Shown: positions 38,541 through 46,987 of the stretch, in pieces
Layout of the letters: each line of letters starts with the position of its first letter
Position numbering within the stretch: position 1 is the first letter of the stretch
Assembly: GCF_027921445.1 (NCBI RefSeq)
Contig: NZ_CP115667.1
Span: 558,001 to 622,000 of the forward strand
From: Peptoniphilus equinus
Lineage (GTDB): Bacteria; Bacillota; Clostridia; Tissierellales; Peptoniphilaceae
Reading direction: 5' to 3'
DNA: 64,000 bases
The notes under the pieces: generated by a model
Told to the model about the DNA's origin: nothing
Databases searched by the model: none
What the model saw: only the letters and a program-made list of their open reading frames with translations
Position numbers and translations under genes: made by a program

Positions 38541-39334
38541 CAGTTCTTCCCCCTTTCTTTGCCGCCAAATTTACGGTATAAAAACTCGGTGATAGGCAGG
38601 CCTAAAAAGACGCCAAGAGGCAGGGCAATGACGCTGGAAATTAAATTGGACAGTCCTGCAAAGGCGGTCATTTGTGCCTCAAGGTCCGGATGGTTGGCGA
38701 TGAGGGCGGAGAGGCCGGCGGTCATCATGGACGCCGAACCGGCACCGGTTCCCATGGAAGCGGCCAGAGGTGAGACGACACCGAGACTGATGGCAATGGA
38801 AGAGACCACGCTCATGACGATGGGGCCCAAGATGGTTCCGATAATATAGACTGCCATGACGCCTCTAAATTCCGCAGACTGTGCGCCGTAGTTGTCTTGA
38901 ATCAGACCGACGTTCGCTTCACGGCTTAGTGCGTGGCACATACCGATGGATTCGCGCTTGAGTCCGAGGAGGAGTGCTATAGGCAGGGAGATGATAATAG
39001 TGCCGAGGTTGCCGAAGTTTTGAAGCACCAAGGCGAGACCTGCTTTTTTAATTTCTTCCAATTGAGAGCCGCTGGTCACACCTAATTTTGCAATGAGCAG
39101 TGCCAAGGCCACGCCCATCATAAAGTTGGCATTGTCGGCATTTTCTTTTTTTACAATTTTTGCTGGTGACATATAGAGGGCGAACATGATCAGCATGGAC
39201 CAGATCAGTGGTGAAAAGACGATGTTGATCGTGCCCACGGTGAGGGTTTTCGGGCCGATGATCTCAGCGACGATGGCGATGATTAAGACGCTAAGGTGAA
39301 GACGAAAGTCGGTTTTCAAATCCGGTTTATTCAT
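38540..39334 (-). CDS. DUF3100-type membrane protein (putative transporter subunit)
   Basis: 264 residues, about seven or eight membrane segments, with the conserved-looking loops REANVGLIQDNYGAQSAEF and MGTGAGSASMMTAGLSAL. It resembles DUF3100 proteins, which commonly sit beside M20 amidohydrolases, as here. The start overlaps the amidohydrolase stop by 4 bases (ATGA). Uptake or export of an amidohydrolase substrate or product is inferred from the operon only. Confidence 0.8.
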   Translation of the reverse strand: MNKPDLKTDFRLHLSVLIIAIVAEIIGPKTLTVGTINIVFSPLIWSMLIMFALYMSPAKIVKKENADNANFMMGVALALLIAKLGVTSGSQLEEIKKAGLALVLQNFGNLGTIIISLPIALLLGLKRESIGMCHALSREANVGLIQDNYGAQSAEFRGVMAVYIIGTILGPIVMSVVSSIAISLGVVSPLAASMGTGAGSASMMTAGLSALIANHPDLEAQMTAFAGLSNLISSVIALPLGVFLGLPITEFLYRKFGGKERGKN

Positions 39335-40530
39335 TGATGCACCTCAGCTTTCAACATATCCAGAGCCGTGGCGACGAAAATGGACACGCTCTTATAGAAC
39401 GTGCTTTCATCCAGGTCAAATTTGGCGTTGTGGTTCGGATAGCATACGCCGTCTTTCGCAGGTGCAAGGTTGGACAGAAACATAAACGTGCCGGGGATTT
39501 CCCGGAGGTAGAAGGCCATGTCTTCGCCGCCCATCGTCGGCACTTCCATATCGACAATGTCATCGGGATAGAGTTTGGAGGTAATGCCTTTGACATAGTG
39601 GGTGAATTCAGGGTCGTTGTTGAGCACAGGATAAAAGCGTTCGTAGACGGTAGTTGCACTGCCGCCGTAGGTGGTGGCAATACCGCTTGCTATCTCGCCG
39701 ATGCGGCGTTCTACCATGTCCCGGGTGGTTTCGTTTAATGTGCGGGCGGTGCCCAGCATATGCACTTCGTCAGGGATAATATTTTGAGAAGATCCCCCTT
39801 CGATTTTGCACACTGAGACCAGTGCGCGATCCACAGGTGAAAGCTCACGGGAGATAATCTTTTGCAGTCCCAAGAGAATTTCGCCGGCAATGATGATAGG
39901 ATCTACCGTTTTTTGCGGGTTGGCACCGTGGCCGCCGATACCTTTGACGGTAATGGAAAAGCGGTCCATCGAGGCCATGAGTTCATTGTCTTTGAAGCCG
40001 ATGGATCCGCGAGGCATATCAATTAAACTGCCGCCGTGCATACCCATGATATAATCCGGTCTCGGATTTTCCAACGCACCTTCGTCAATCATCGGTTTAG
40101 CGCCGCCGGGAATTTCCTCACCGGGTTGAAAAATAAATTTGACGGCACCGTGCAACGCGTCTTTGTGTTCATTTAAAATTTTGGCGACGGTCAGGGCGAT
40201 GGCGGTGTGGGAGTCGTGACCACAGGCGTGCATGTTGCCGGGGTGTGTCGAAGCGAACTCGAGGCCAGTCTCTTCGGTGACAGGCAGGGCATCCATGTCG
40301 GCACGAATGGCGAGGCACTTGCCTTCCTCTGCGCCATAAATGGTTGCGACCAAAGCGTTGCCGTTGATAAGCTCACGATAAGCAATACCGAACTCATCCA
40401 GCTTGCGCTTTACGTAGGCGACGGTTTCAGGCAGTTCCAATTCCAATTCCGGAATTTGATGGAGAGCCCGTCGCATTTCAATCGTCAAGTTTTCGTTGTC
40501 TTTGGCTAACTTAACAGCATCTAGCGTCAT
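39331..40530 (-). CDS. M20 family amidohydrolase (metallopeptidase)
   Basis: 399 residues. Zinc-ligand motifs of the M20D group are present: HACGHDSHTAIAL, FIFQPGEEIPGGAK with the catalytic Glu pair, and a late MGGEDMAFYL. Such enzymes hydrolyse N-acyl amino acids, aminobenzoyl-glutamate or related amides. The start at 40530 is chosen because AAAGGA lies 9 bases away; the ATG at 40539 abuts that site. First gene of a three-gene operon with the two membrane proteins. The exact substrate is unknown. Confidence 0.9.
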   Translation of the reverse strand: MTLDAVKLAKDNENLTIEMRRALHQIPELELELPETVAYVKRKLDEFGIAYRELINGNALVATIYGAEEGKCLAIRADMDALPVTEETGLEFASTHPGNMHACGHDSHTAIALTVAKILNEHKDALHGAVKFIFQPGEEIPGGAKPMIDEGALENPRPDYIMGMHGGSLIDMPRGSIGFKDNELMASMDRFSITVKGIGGHGANPQKTVDPIIIAGEILLGLQKIISRELSPVDRALVSVCKIEGGSSQNIIPDEVHMLGTARTLNETTRDMVERRIGEIASGIATTYGGSATTVYERFYPVLNNDPEFTHYVKGITSKLYPDDIVDMEVPTMGGEDMAFYLREIPGTFMFLSNLAPAKDGVCYPNHNAKFDLDESTFYKSVSIFVATALDMLKAEVHQ

Positions 40531-40806
40531 GGTTTTCATTCCTTTCTTGTGTAGGTAAGATACAAATGAAACAAACATAGAATGTTTACAATATAAAATA
40601 CATTCTAAGAGCATTATAAACTTGAAAGCTCAACAATTCAATGTCGACGGGTTCTTCAAATGCTACAGCCGGGGGCGTTATCGTGACGCCGTGAATTTTA
40701 AAAAAGTAAATTCCGTTAAAAAATGGTTACAACTTCAAGAACTTGTGCCTGTTTCTAGCCGAGAGGAAGGATTTAGCTTATAATAGCATTAGAAATAGGA
40801 GGCATT

Positions 40807-42582
40807 ATGAGACTTGTCAATTCAATTAAATCGACGCTGATGCGTTCGAAGTCCTCTTTTACACAGTTTCCGGCGACGATGTTTGCCGTAGTCATTGCCG
40901 CTTTTGCCTTTATGATGGCAGTGGGCAGCGAACCGGAAGGCCCGCTTAGCGCTGATTATTTTGATGTCAGGGTGGGGTATCTCTTTGTCTTTATTGCCGT
41001 GGCGGGTCTATTTGTCAACCTTGCCATCCACGGTATTATGCAGAAGGATGCCCTCGGTACGATAAAAGAAAAAAACAGGCTGATTATCCTTGGCTTTGTC
41101 ACGGCCTTTATGCTTGCCGTAGGTTCCATCGGGGTTGTGCTTTTCAGCAGTGAAGGCATGCTCTTCCAATATGAGATGGGCTATATTTACTTCGGAGCGC
41201 TCTTAGCGACCATTATCGGTTGTTTTTATGTGGCGCGTTTCTGGTTCCACAAAGATTTCGTGACCTACACGGTTAAGATTGTGGTGGCGGGTATGATTTC
41301 TCTTGGCTACAGCACGGTGCTCTTAATCGGTATGTTCAGCATCTACTTTGCACTAAGACAGCTTTTCGGTTTAGATGTCGGGGACACAACGTATATGCGT
41401 ACCGCCATCTTTCTCTACCTGCCTTTTAACGTGGGGATCTTTCTTTCCAACTATCCCAAGGCCAATGCGTCGTATGAGAGTTTTAAGTTGGACAAAGTGG
41501 TCGTGGTGTTAATTCACTACATTCTCATTCCGATTTTTGTCGTCTATGCGGCGATTCTGTACCTTTATTTCGGCAAAGTCATTTTCACTGCGGAAGTGCC
41601 GAACAATATTCTTGCGGATCTCGTGTTATGGTTCAGCCTTTTTGAAGCGGCCTTTGTCTATCTTTTAAAGGCCATTGACGATGTTCCCCTGATCAACGGG
41701 TTTCGCAAATGGATGCCTGTGGCGATGCTGCCGCTTCTCGGAATGCTCTTTTATGCCATTTTTCTTCGCATCGGCGCTTATGCCATGACGGAAAATCGCT
41801 ACTTTGTCATTATGGCGGCCATTTTTGTGCTTCTGAGCAATCTCTATTATATTTTTTATCGTGCTCACTCCAACATTGTGGTGCCGGTAGTGCTCAGTCT
41901 GATGATTTTAATCAGCACTATCGGACCTCTTAGTGCTTACAACATGGCGGCAAGAAGCCAGAATCTGCGCCTTGAAAATCTCCTGCGCAAGAACAATATG
42001 CTGCAAAATGCTGAGGTGATGCCGACTAACGATCTCAGCGAAGAAGACAGACAGGAAATTTTTGAAATCGTGGATTACATGAGCAATCATCACCACGCTT
42101 ATGAACTGAGTTTTGTGCCGAAAGACTATCGCCACACGGATGATAACTTTGCTGAAGTCTTCGGCTTTGAACCGGTCATTGCACGTCAGACTTACAACGA
42201 CGGCGATGTGAGCTACTATGCCTATGACAATCTCACCGCCATTGACATCAGCGGATTCAATCAGCTGATTGATTTGAGCTTCTCATCGGATATCGACGAT
42301 GACACGACGTTTAACGGCTATCGTGTGTACAGCAGTCACGGCGAGGTGGTAGTCGCACGTATGGTGAACAAAAATTACGTGAAGGTTTTTTCATTCACTA
42401 TGAAGGACGTGATCGATAAGGTTAAAGTGCTGCAACGCAATAACATCAACATTTCACCGGAGGAGCTTGCCATTACAGGCGAACATGAAGGCATTCGCTA
42501 CAAAGTCTTGTTCACTCAAGCCTCTCAATACGGCGTATCCAACACCGTTCAGGACGTTCGGTTCTATCTCATGGTGGAATAA
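40807..42582 (+). CDS. DUF4153-like polytopic membrane protein
   Basis: 591 residues. About 11-12 membrane segments fill the first 380 residues, and a soluble domain of about 200 residues follows (NHHHAYELSFVPKDYRH and later), predicted outside the membrane. The layout matches DUF4153 proteins. Function unknown. TAGGAGG lies before the ATG, and a TATAAT at 40779-40784 is a likely -10. Single gene followed by a terminator. Confidence 0.8.
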   Translation: MRLVNSIKSTLMRSKSSFTQFPATMFAVVIAAFAFMMAVGSEPEGPLSADYFDVRVGYLFVFIAVAGLFVNLAIHGIMQKDALGTIKEKNRLIILGFVTAFMLAVGSIGVVLFSSEGMLFQYEMGYIYFGALLATIIGCFYVARFWFHKDFVTYTVKIVVAGMISLGYSTVLLIGMFSIYFALRQLFGLDVGDTTYMRTAIFLYLPFNVGIFLSNYPKANASYESFKLDKVVVVLIHYILIPIFVVYAAILYLYFGKVIFTAEVPNNILADLVLWFSLFEAAFVYLLKAIDDVPLINGFRKWMPVAMLPLLGMLFYAIFLRIGAYAMTENRYFVIMAAIFVLLSNLYYIFYRAHSNIVVPVVLSLMILISTIGPLSAYNMAARSQNLRLENLLRKNNMLQNAEVMPTNDLSEEDRQEIFEIVDYMSNHHHAYELSFVPKDYRHTDDNFAEVFGFEPVIARQTYNDGDVSYYAYDNLTAIDISGFNQLIDLSFSSDIDDDTTFNGYRVYSSHGEVVVARMVNKNYVKVFSFTMKDVIDKVKVLQRNNINISPEELAITGEHEGIRYKVLFTQASQYGVSNTVQDVRFYLMVE

Positions 42583-42603
42583 CTGCACATAATTATCACA
42601 AGG

Positions 42604-42625
42604 CGCAGCTTCGGCTGCGTTTTTT
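42604..42625 (+). terminator. Terminator after DUF4153 gene
   Basis: CGCAGC-TTCG-GCTGCG followed by T6. Confidence 0.9.
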
Positions 42626-42658
42626 GTTCCCTTAAAACCGCCTGTCACTCACCGTGTG

Positions 42659-42667
42659 TGGTACAAT
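42659..42667 (+). promoter_or_regulatory. Extended -10 promoter giving an apparently leaderless mRNA
   Basis: TGGTACAAT ends 6 bases before the ATG at 42674. Transcription would begin at or next to the A of the start codon. No ribosome site fits upstream. Confidence 0.6.
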
Positions 42668-42673
42668 AGCTCT

Positions 42674-43354
42674 ATGAACTACGACAGAGTGCCGGGGACG
42701 GCTTTAGACATTTTACAGGATGACCGACATTTTAAATATACTTTGGATGCTCTTGCCCTCAGTGCTTTTGCACGAGCACGGGCTCGGGGGATGGTGGCGG
42801 ACTTAGGTGCGGGCACAGGTATTCTCGGCTTTCGTCTTTTGGATCGTGTGAGTCGGCTTATCAATGTGGAGCAAAACGAGGCGCCTTATAGGCTCCTCTG
42901 TCAGTCGACACTTCACAACGGTGTGGCGGGTAAGATTGAGAATTTGCATGACTCCATTACCTGTTTAAAAACGCCGGCGTATCATCAACGTATGGATGTG
43001 GTGATCACCAATCCGCCGTACTATGCCATGAATCTGAAGACGGACAACGACTCCAAAAATTTTTCGAAACATCAGGACAACTTGGAACTCTTTTTAGAGG
43101 TGGCAAGCTATGTGTTAAAAGATCGCGGCTATTTTTACCTGGTCTTTCCAACGACACGCCTTGTGGATGCCATGGCCCACGCAAGGCAGGTGCATTTGGA
43201 ACCGAAACGTCTGGTGCTCCTTCAAAAGGATATGGTGTCCGAACCGAAGCGATTTTTAATGGAATGTGTGAAGGGCGGCGGCACCCAACTTCGTGTGACG
43301 ACGTGGATTATGGATGAAACTAAGATTGAGATGATAAAGGATATGAGACTATGA
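42674..43354 (+). CDS. trmN6: tRNA1(Val) (adenine-37-N6)-methyltransferase-like protein
   Basis: 226 residues with a class I methyltransferase fold: SAM motif VADLGAGTGILGFRL and the catalytic N6-adenine motif NPPYYAM. It matches the TrmN6/YfiC group. The ATG at 42674 starts MNYDRVPGT; the frame opens at a GTG at 42656, but that lies in the -10 box. It ends in an ATGA overlap with rsmI, and this rRNA/tRNA methyltransferase pairing is common in Firmicutes. First gene of trmN6-rsmI-nurA-herA. Confidence 0.88.
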   Translation: MNYDRVPGTALDILQDDRHFKYTLDALALSAFARARARGMVADLGAGTGILGFRLLDRVSRLINVEQNEAPYRLLCQSTLHNGVAGKIENLHDSITCLKTPAYHQRMDVVITNPPYYAMNLKTDNDSKNFSKHQDNLELFLEVASYVLKDRGYFYLVFPTTRLVDAMAHARQVHLEPKRLVLLQKDMVSEPKRFLMECVKGGGTQLRVTTWIMDETKIEMIKDMRL

Positions 43355-44154
43355 TTTACTTTTGCCCGACGCCCATCGGCAATTTGAGCGACATTACCTA
43401 TCGCACGGTGGAGGTGCTGGAGCGGGTGACGACCATTGCCTGTGAGGACACGCGAGTGACCCAAAAGCTCCTCAATCATTTACAGATTAAGAAAAAACTG
43501 ATCAGCTATCACAAATTTAACGAGCGGCAAAAGGCGGCGAGTTTAGTGGCACTGGGTCAGGAGGAAGATGTGGCGGTGGTGAGTGATGCGGGGATGCCCG
43601 GCATTTCCGATCCAGGAGCGGTGCTTGTGGAGGCGCTGATTGAAGCTGGCGTGGATTTTGAAGTGCTTCCGGGGGCGAATGCCGCTCTGACCGCTTTGGT
43701 AAGCTCGGGTCTTAGCACGGAGCACTTTTTGTTCTATGGGTTTTTGGATGCCAAGGAGGGCAAGCGTAGAGAACAGCTTGAAAGTTTAAAAGCTCTGCCG
43801 TTTACGCTGATTTTTTATGAAGCGCCTCATCGGATTTATAAAACTTTGAGCAGTCTCTATGAAGTGCTCGGACCGCGGCATGTCAGTGTGAGTCGGGAAC
43901 TCACCAAGCTTTATGAAAGTCACTACCGTTTCAGACTCGGGGAAGACACCGATGAGATTGCCGACAAAGGTGAATTTGTCATTGTGGTGGAAGGAAGTAG
44001 TGACGTGCCGACGTATGATGTAAAAGCTATGCTTCAGGCCTATATGGACGAGGGCATGAGACCGTCTCAGGCGGTAAAAGCTGTGGCGAAGGCGACGAAC
44101 CTGCCGAAGAACACGATTTATGAGATGAGCCTGGAGCTTAAGGAGAAGGCATGA
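43351..44154 (+). CDS. rsmI: 16S rRNA (cytidine-1402-2'-O)-methyltransferase
   Basis: 267 residues, a SAM-dependent tetrapyrrole-methylase-like fold. Motifs are FCPTPIGNLSDITYR, CEDTRVTQKLLNH, VSDAGMPGISDPG and the PGANAALTALV loop. It modifies the ribosomal decoding site. The start and stop both overlap neighbours by 4 bases (ATGA), giving a tightly coupled operon. Confidence 0.96.
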   Translation: MIYFCPTPIGNLSDITYRTVEVLERVTTIACEDTRVTQKLLNHLQIKKKLISYHKFNERQKAASLVALGQEEDVAVVSDAGMPGISDPGAVLVEALIEAGVDFEVLPGANAALTALVSSGLSTEHFLFYGFLDAKEGKRREQLESLKALPFTLIFYEAPHRIYKTLSSLYEVLGPRHVSVSRELTKLYESHYRFRLGEDTDEIADKGEFVIVVEGSSDVPTYDVKAMLQAYMDEGMRPSQAVKAVAKATNLPKNTIYEMSLELKEKA

Positions 44155-45080
44155 ACGACAGCATGGAGCGGCTGAAGGTCAGTGTTGAGGCATTGAATGA
44201 GGCGCTGAAAACAAAGTATACCAACTATTTTCACATGAGCGATGAGGTGTTTCGTCGTGACGTATTAAGTGAGATCGGCACATTGAGCCGACTTCAAAAG
44301 TTAGATGAAGCTTCGCTGAGCTCTCTGGGTGAGCTGGTGGGGGTCGACGGTTCGGTGGTGAAGGTGGGCGGTCTCTATCCGCACTATGTGGAGCTCTACC
44401 GCGGTCTTGCCAAAAGCACGTACAACCAAGCCGTCACCGTCAATGATATCTATACGCCGATTTTGGAGCGGGATACTGAAGAGCGCAATCGCGACAGAAT
44501 GCTTGCCAAGGTGGAACTGGATGCGGCAATTGAGTTTTTATCAACCTATTCGCCCCGCATTGTGATGATGGATGGGGGGCTGATTCGCTACAATATTTTC
44601 GACTCCGTTCACTTCAAAAGGTTGGTGAATCTGTGTCGGGAAAAAGATGTGATACTCATGGGGGTTATTAAAGATATTAAGACCGATCTCATCAGCAGTA
44701 CCTTGGGTCTTAGTCATGGGTACGACAGAGAATTGCTTCACGGGCGGCTACAGCGCGGGGAAGTGCTCTATATCGACAACGACATCAGCAGAAAATATAA
44801 AGAGGCCGATCTGGTATCGGCTTTTTTGCGCACAGGGGTGGACTCCATGTGTATCGGATTGGATTTAATGGCGGAGTATGAGGATCGACTTCCCATGATG
44901 GCGAATCTTGTCTACACGTTGACGCCGGAGCACTCACGAGGGGTACCGTTGTGGCTTGACATTGTGGATAGCGAGGTAAAACTCACTGAGGCTATGGTGC
45001 GCAGTGTATTGGAGACGTATTTGGATCGGGATATCTACCGTCGCTTTTTTATTTCGGAGCGTGACGGTCGGACACGATAG
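44151..45080 (+). CDS. nurA: NurA domain nuclease
   Basis: 309 residues. The NurA-type acidic sites are seen as GVDGSVVKVGG near residue 65 and RIVMMDGGLI near residue 135, with an Arg/Lys-rich central helix and a late conserved region (RGVPLWLDIVD). NurA is a manganese-dependent 5'-3' nuclease that works with the HerA translocase in DNA end processing. Here the herA gene follows after 9 bases. The assignment rests on the two Asp motifs plus the HerA neighbour. Confidence 0.8.
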   Translation: MNDSMERLKVSVEALNEALKTKYTNYFHMSDEVFRRDVLSEIGTLSRLQKLDEASLSSLGELVGVDGSVVKVGGLYPHYVELYRGLAKSTYNQAVTVNDIYTPILERDTEERNRDRMLAKVELDAAIEFLSTYSPRIVMMDGGLIRYNIFDSVHFKRLVNLCREKDVILMGVIKDIKTDLISSTLGLSHGYDRELLHGRLQRGEVLYIDNDISRKYKEADLVSAFLRTGVDSMCIGLDLMAEYEDRLPMMANLVYTLTPEHSRGVPLWLDIVDSEVKLTEAMVRSVLETYLDRDIYRRFFISERDGRTR

Positions 45081-45089
45081 GGGGATAGA

Positions 45090-46922
45090 ATGTACGATAT
45101 GACAGTGGTCGGGATGACGTCGTCCCGAGAAGTCTATGCGGCAAATCGCAAGCGGAATTTTCGCATTAATGAGTTTTTAGTTATTGAAGATGCCTCAGGC
45201 GATATTTTGGCGGAAGTGGTGGAAGCGAATACCTTTAATCGCTACATACCTTTGGAAAAGGGCGGTGACTTTGTGGATCAGTCGGTGATAGAATCCTTAA
45301 AGTCCATGGGTTACGACGTGTCGGATGAGACGATTTATCTGGCCAAACTGCGTCTGCTTCGAGAGGCGAACTATCCCATTATTTCCGGGTCGTCGCTGAG
45401 GCTGCCTCATTTCAGTGAAGTGAAGTCTCATCTCATCGGCACAGAGCCTGAGGCGGGACTTATTCTTGGGGCGATTCGAAATACGGATGACATAGCAAAA
45501 GATATGCCGGAGTCTTACAAGGATCACTTCGAGACGTTGGAAGGTTCAAGGACGGTTATGCAGTATGAAGTGCCCTACATCATGGACTATCGCAGCATGC
45601 ACGAGTATCCTCACATTGGGGTTTTTGGCGGATCCGGCTCGGGGAAAAGTTTCGGCCTTCGGGTGATTTTAGAAGAGCTGATGAAAAAATCGGTCCCGAC
45701 TGTGGTGTTGGATCCCCACTATGAGATGGACTTTCAGGCGTCGGCCTATGAAGACAAGTTTTCCGTCCATCGCATCGGACACACTATCGGCATTCGTTTT
45801 GAGGACCTCTATGCCTCGGATTTGAAAAATCTTCTGGAGACCTCCGGGAACTTAAGTGATCCCATGAAGAATTCTATTGACATGCTCTTCAATCCGGGAG
45901 AGAGCTTTTTTAAATTCAACAAGCGAGTGGATGCCATTGTCACAGGCTTTGACTACGGGTCGGTGGAAAAGATTGACCGCAAGATAGACGATCTGGAAGC
46001 GGAGGGGAAAAGGGACGAGGCGGAGAAGTTAAAACACGTCCGAGCCACCTTTGACAAATATCAAAACGCCACTAACCCGGCTACGTTAAAAGGAATTTTG
46101 TGGCGGCTGGATCGGCTGAAGTATGAAGGTGTTTTGAATAAAGACATTGCGCCGATTATTGACGGACTGATGGCAGGTAAGCTCCAAGTGGTGCAGGGTT
46201 CTACGCGAACTATTGAAGTGTTTGCCACGTACCTCATCAGTAAACTCTACAAGATGCGCAGGGAGTATCGGGAAGGCATCTATGCCGGTGAGGCGCGGAC
46301 GTTTTTTCCGCCTTTTGTCATTGTGACGGATGAAGCTCATAACTTTGCGCCAAAGGGCTTGGAATCGCCGGCGAAGTACAAGCTCAGAGAAATTGCTCAG
46401 GAGGGAAGAAAGTATGGCGTCTTTTTAGTCTTAGCGACGCAGCGTCCGACGCTCCTGGACGAGACAATCACCGCACAGCTCAACACCAAGCTTATTTTCA
46501 GAACCGTTCGGGCATCGGACATTGACACGATTCGCGAAGAGACGGATATTTCTTTAGAAGAGTCCAAACGGCTGCCCTATCTCACCACCGGCGATGTCTT
46601 TATATCTTCGTCGAAGATGGGTCGAACTGCCTATGTGCGGATTCGGATGGCGGATACCAAATCGCCTCACAAGGAAAATCCGTTTGACGAACTGGATACC
46701 ATTCGCCATGCCACGCATCAGACGTTTTATGAGGATATTAAGGCGTATCTGCCCATCAGTCCCGGTGCCGGAGGCGGTTTAGCCGTGCTTCAGGAACTGG
46801 AAAAGGACGGGATCAGACTCACTTTAGATCAATTGGTATTAAAACTCGACGGTCTGGTGGACGCCGGATTGGTGGAACTTGAAGAAAATCCGATATTTGG
46901 AAAGGTTTACACCAGAAAATAA
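45090..46922 (+). CDS. herA: HerA-type hexameric DNA translocase
   Basis: 610 residues. An N-terminal HAS-barrel-like region (about 1-110) precedes a FtsK/HerA ATPase with Walker A GGSGSGKS (about 180-187), the conserved VVLDPHYEMDF, Walker B FVIVTDEAHNF and LATQRPTLLDETI. The C-terminal tail is a winged-helix-like segment. HerA pumps DNA into or with NurA. The weak GGGGG ribosome site and close spacing suggest co-expression with nurA. In bacteria such pairs occur both as repair systems and in phage-defence islands; no defence gene is next to this one. Confidence 0.9.
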   Translation: MYDMTVVGMTSSREVYAANRKRNFRINEFLVIEDASGDILAEVVEANTFNRYIPLEKGGDFVDQSVIESLKSMGYDVSDETIYLAKLRLLREANYPIISGSSLRLPHFSEVKSHLIGTEPEAGLILGAIRNTDDIAKDMPESYKDHFETLEGSRTVMQYEVPYIMDYRSMHEYPHIGVFGGSGSGKSFGLRVILEELMKKSVPTVVLDPHYEMDFQASAYEDKFSVHRIGHTIGIRFEDLYASDLKNLLETSGNLSDPMKNSIDMLFNPGESFFKFNKRVDAIVTGFDYGSVEKIDRKIDDLEAEGKRDEAEKLKHVRATFDKYQNATNPATLKGILWRLDRLKYEGVLNKDIAPIIDGLMAGKLQVVQGSTRTIEVFATYLISKLYKMRREYREGIYAGEARTFFPPFVIVTDEAHNFAPKGLESPAKYKLREIAQEGRKYGVFLVLATQRPTLLDETITAQLNTKLIFRTVRASDIDTIREETDISLEESKRLPYLTTGDVFISSSKMGRTAYVRIRMADTKSPHKENPFDELDTIRHATHQTFYEDIKAYLPISPGAGGGLAVLQELEKDGIRLTLDQLVLKLDGLVDAGLVELEENPIFGKVYTRK

Positions 46923-46924
46923 AA

Positions 46925-46953
46925 TTGTAAACGGCAGACGGCTGTATTATAAT
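46925..46953 (+). promoter_or_regulatory. Sigma-A promoter of the antiporter/nadC operon
   Basis: TTGTAA (46925-46930), a 17-base spacer and TATAAT (46948-46953), immediately after the herA stop; no terminator lies between. Confidence 0.8.
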
Positions 46954-46987
46954 GAGCGTTAAATATAAAAAAGAAAAAGGTGATTGT

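Noticed and set aside
42656-42673. GTG start for trmN6 at 42656
   Set aside because: It lies upstream of and inside the -10 box and adds residues not typical of the family; ATG at 42674 is better.
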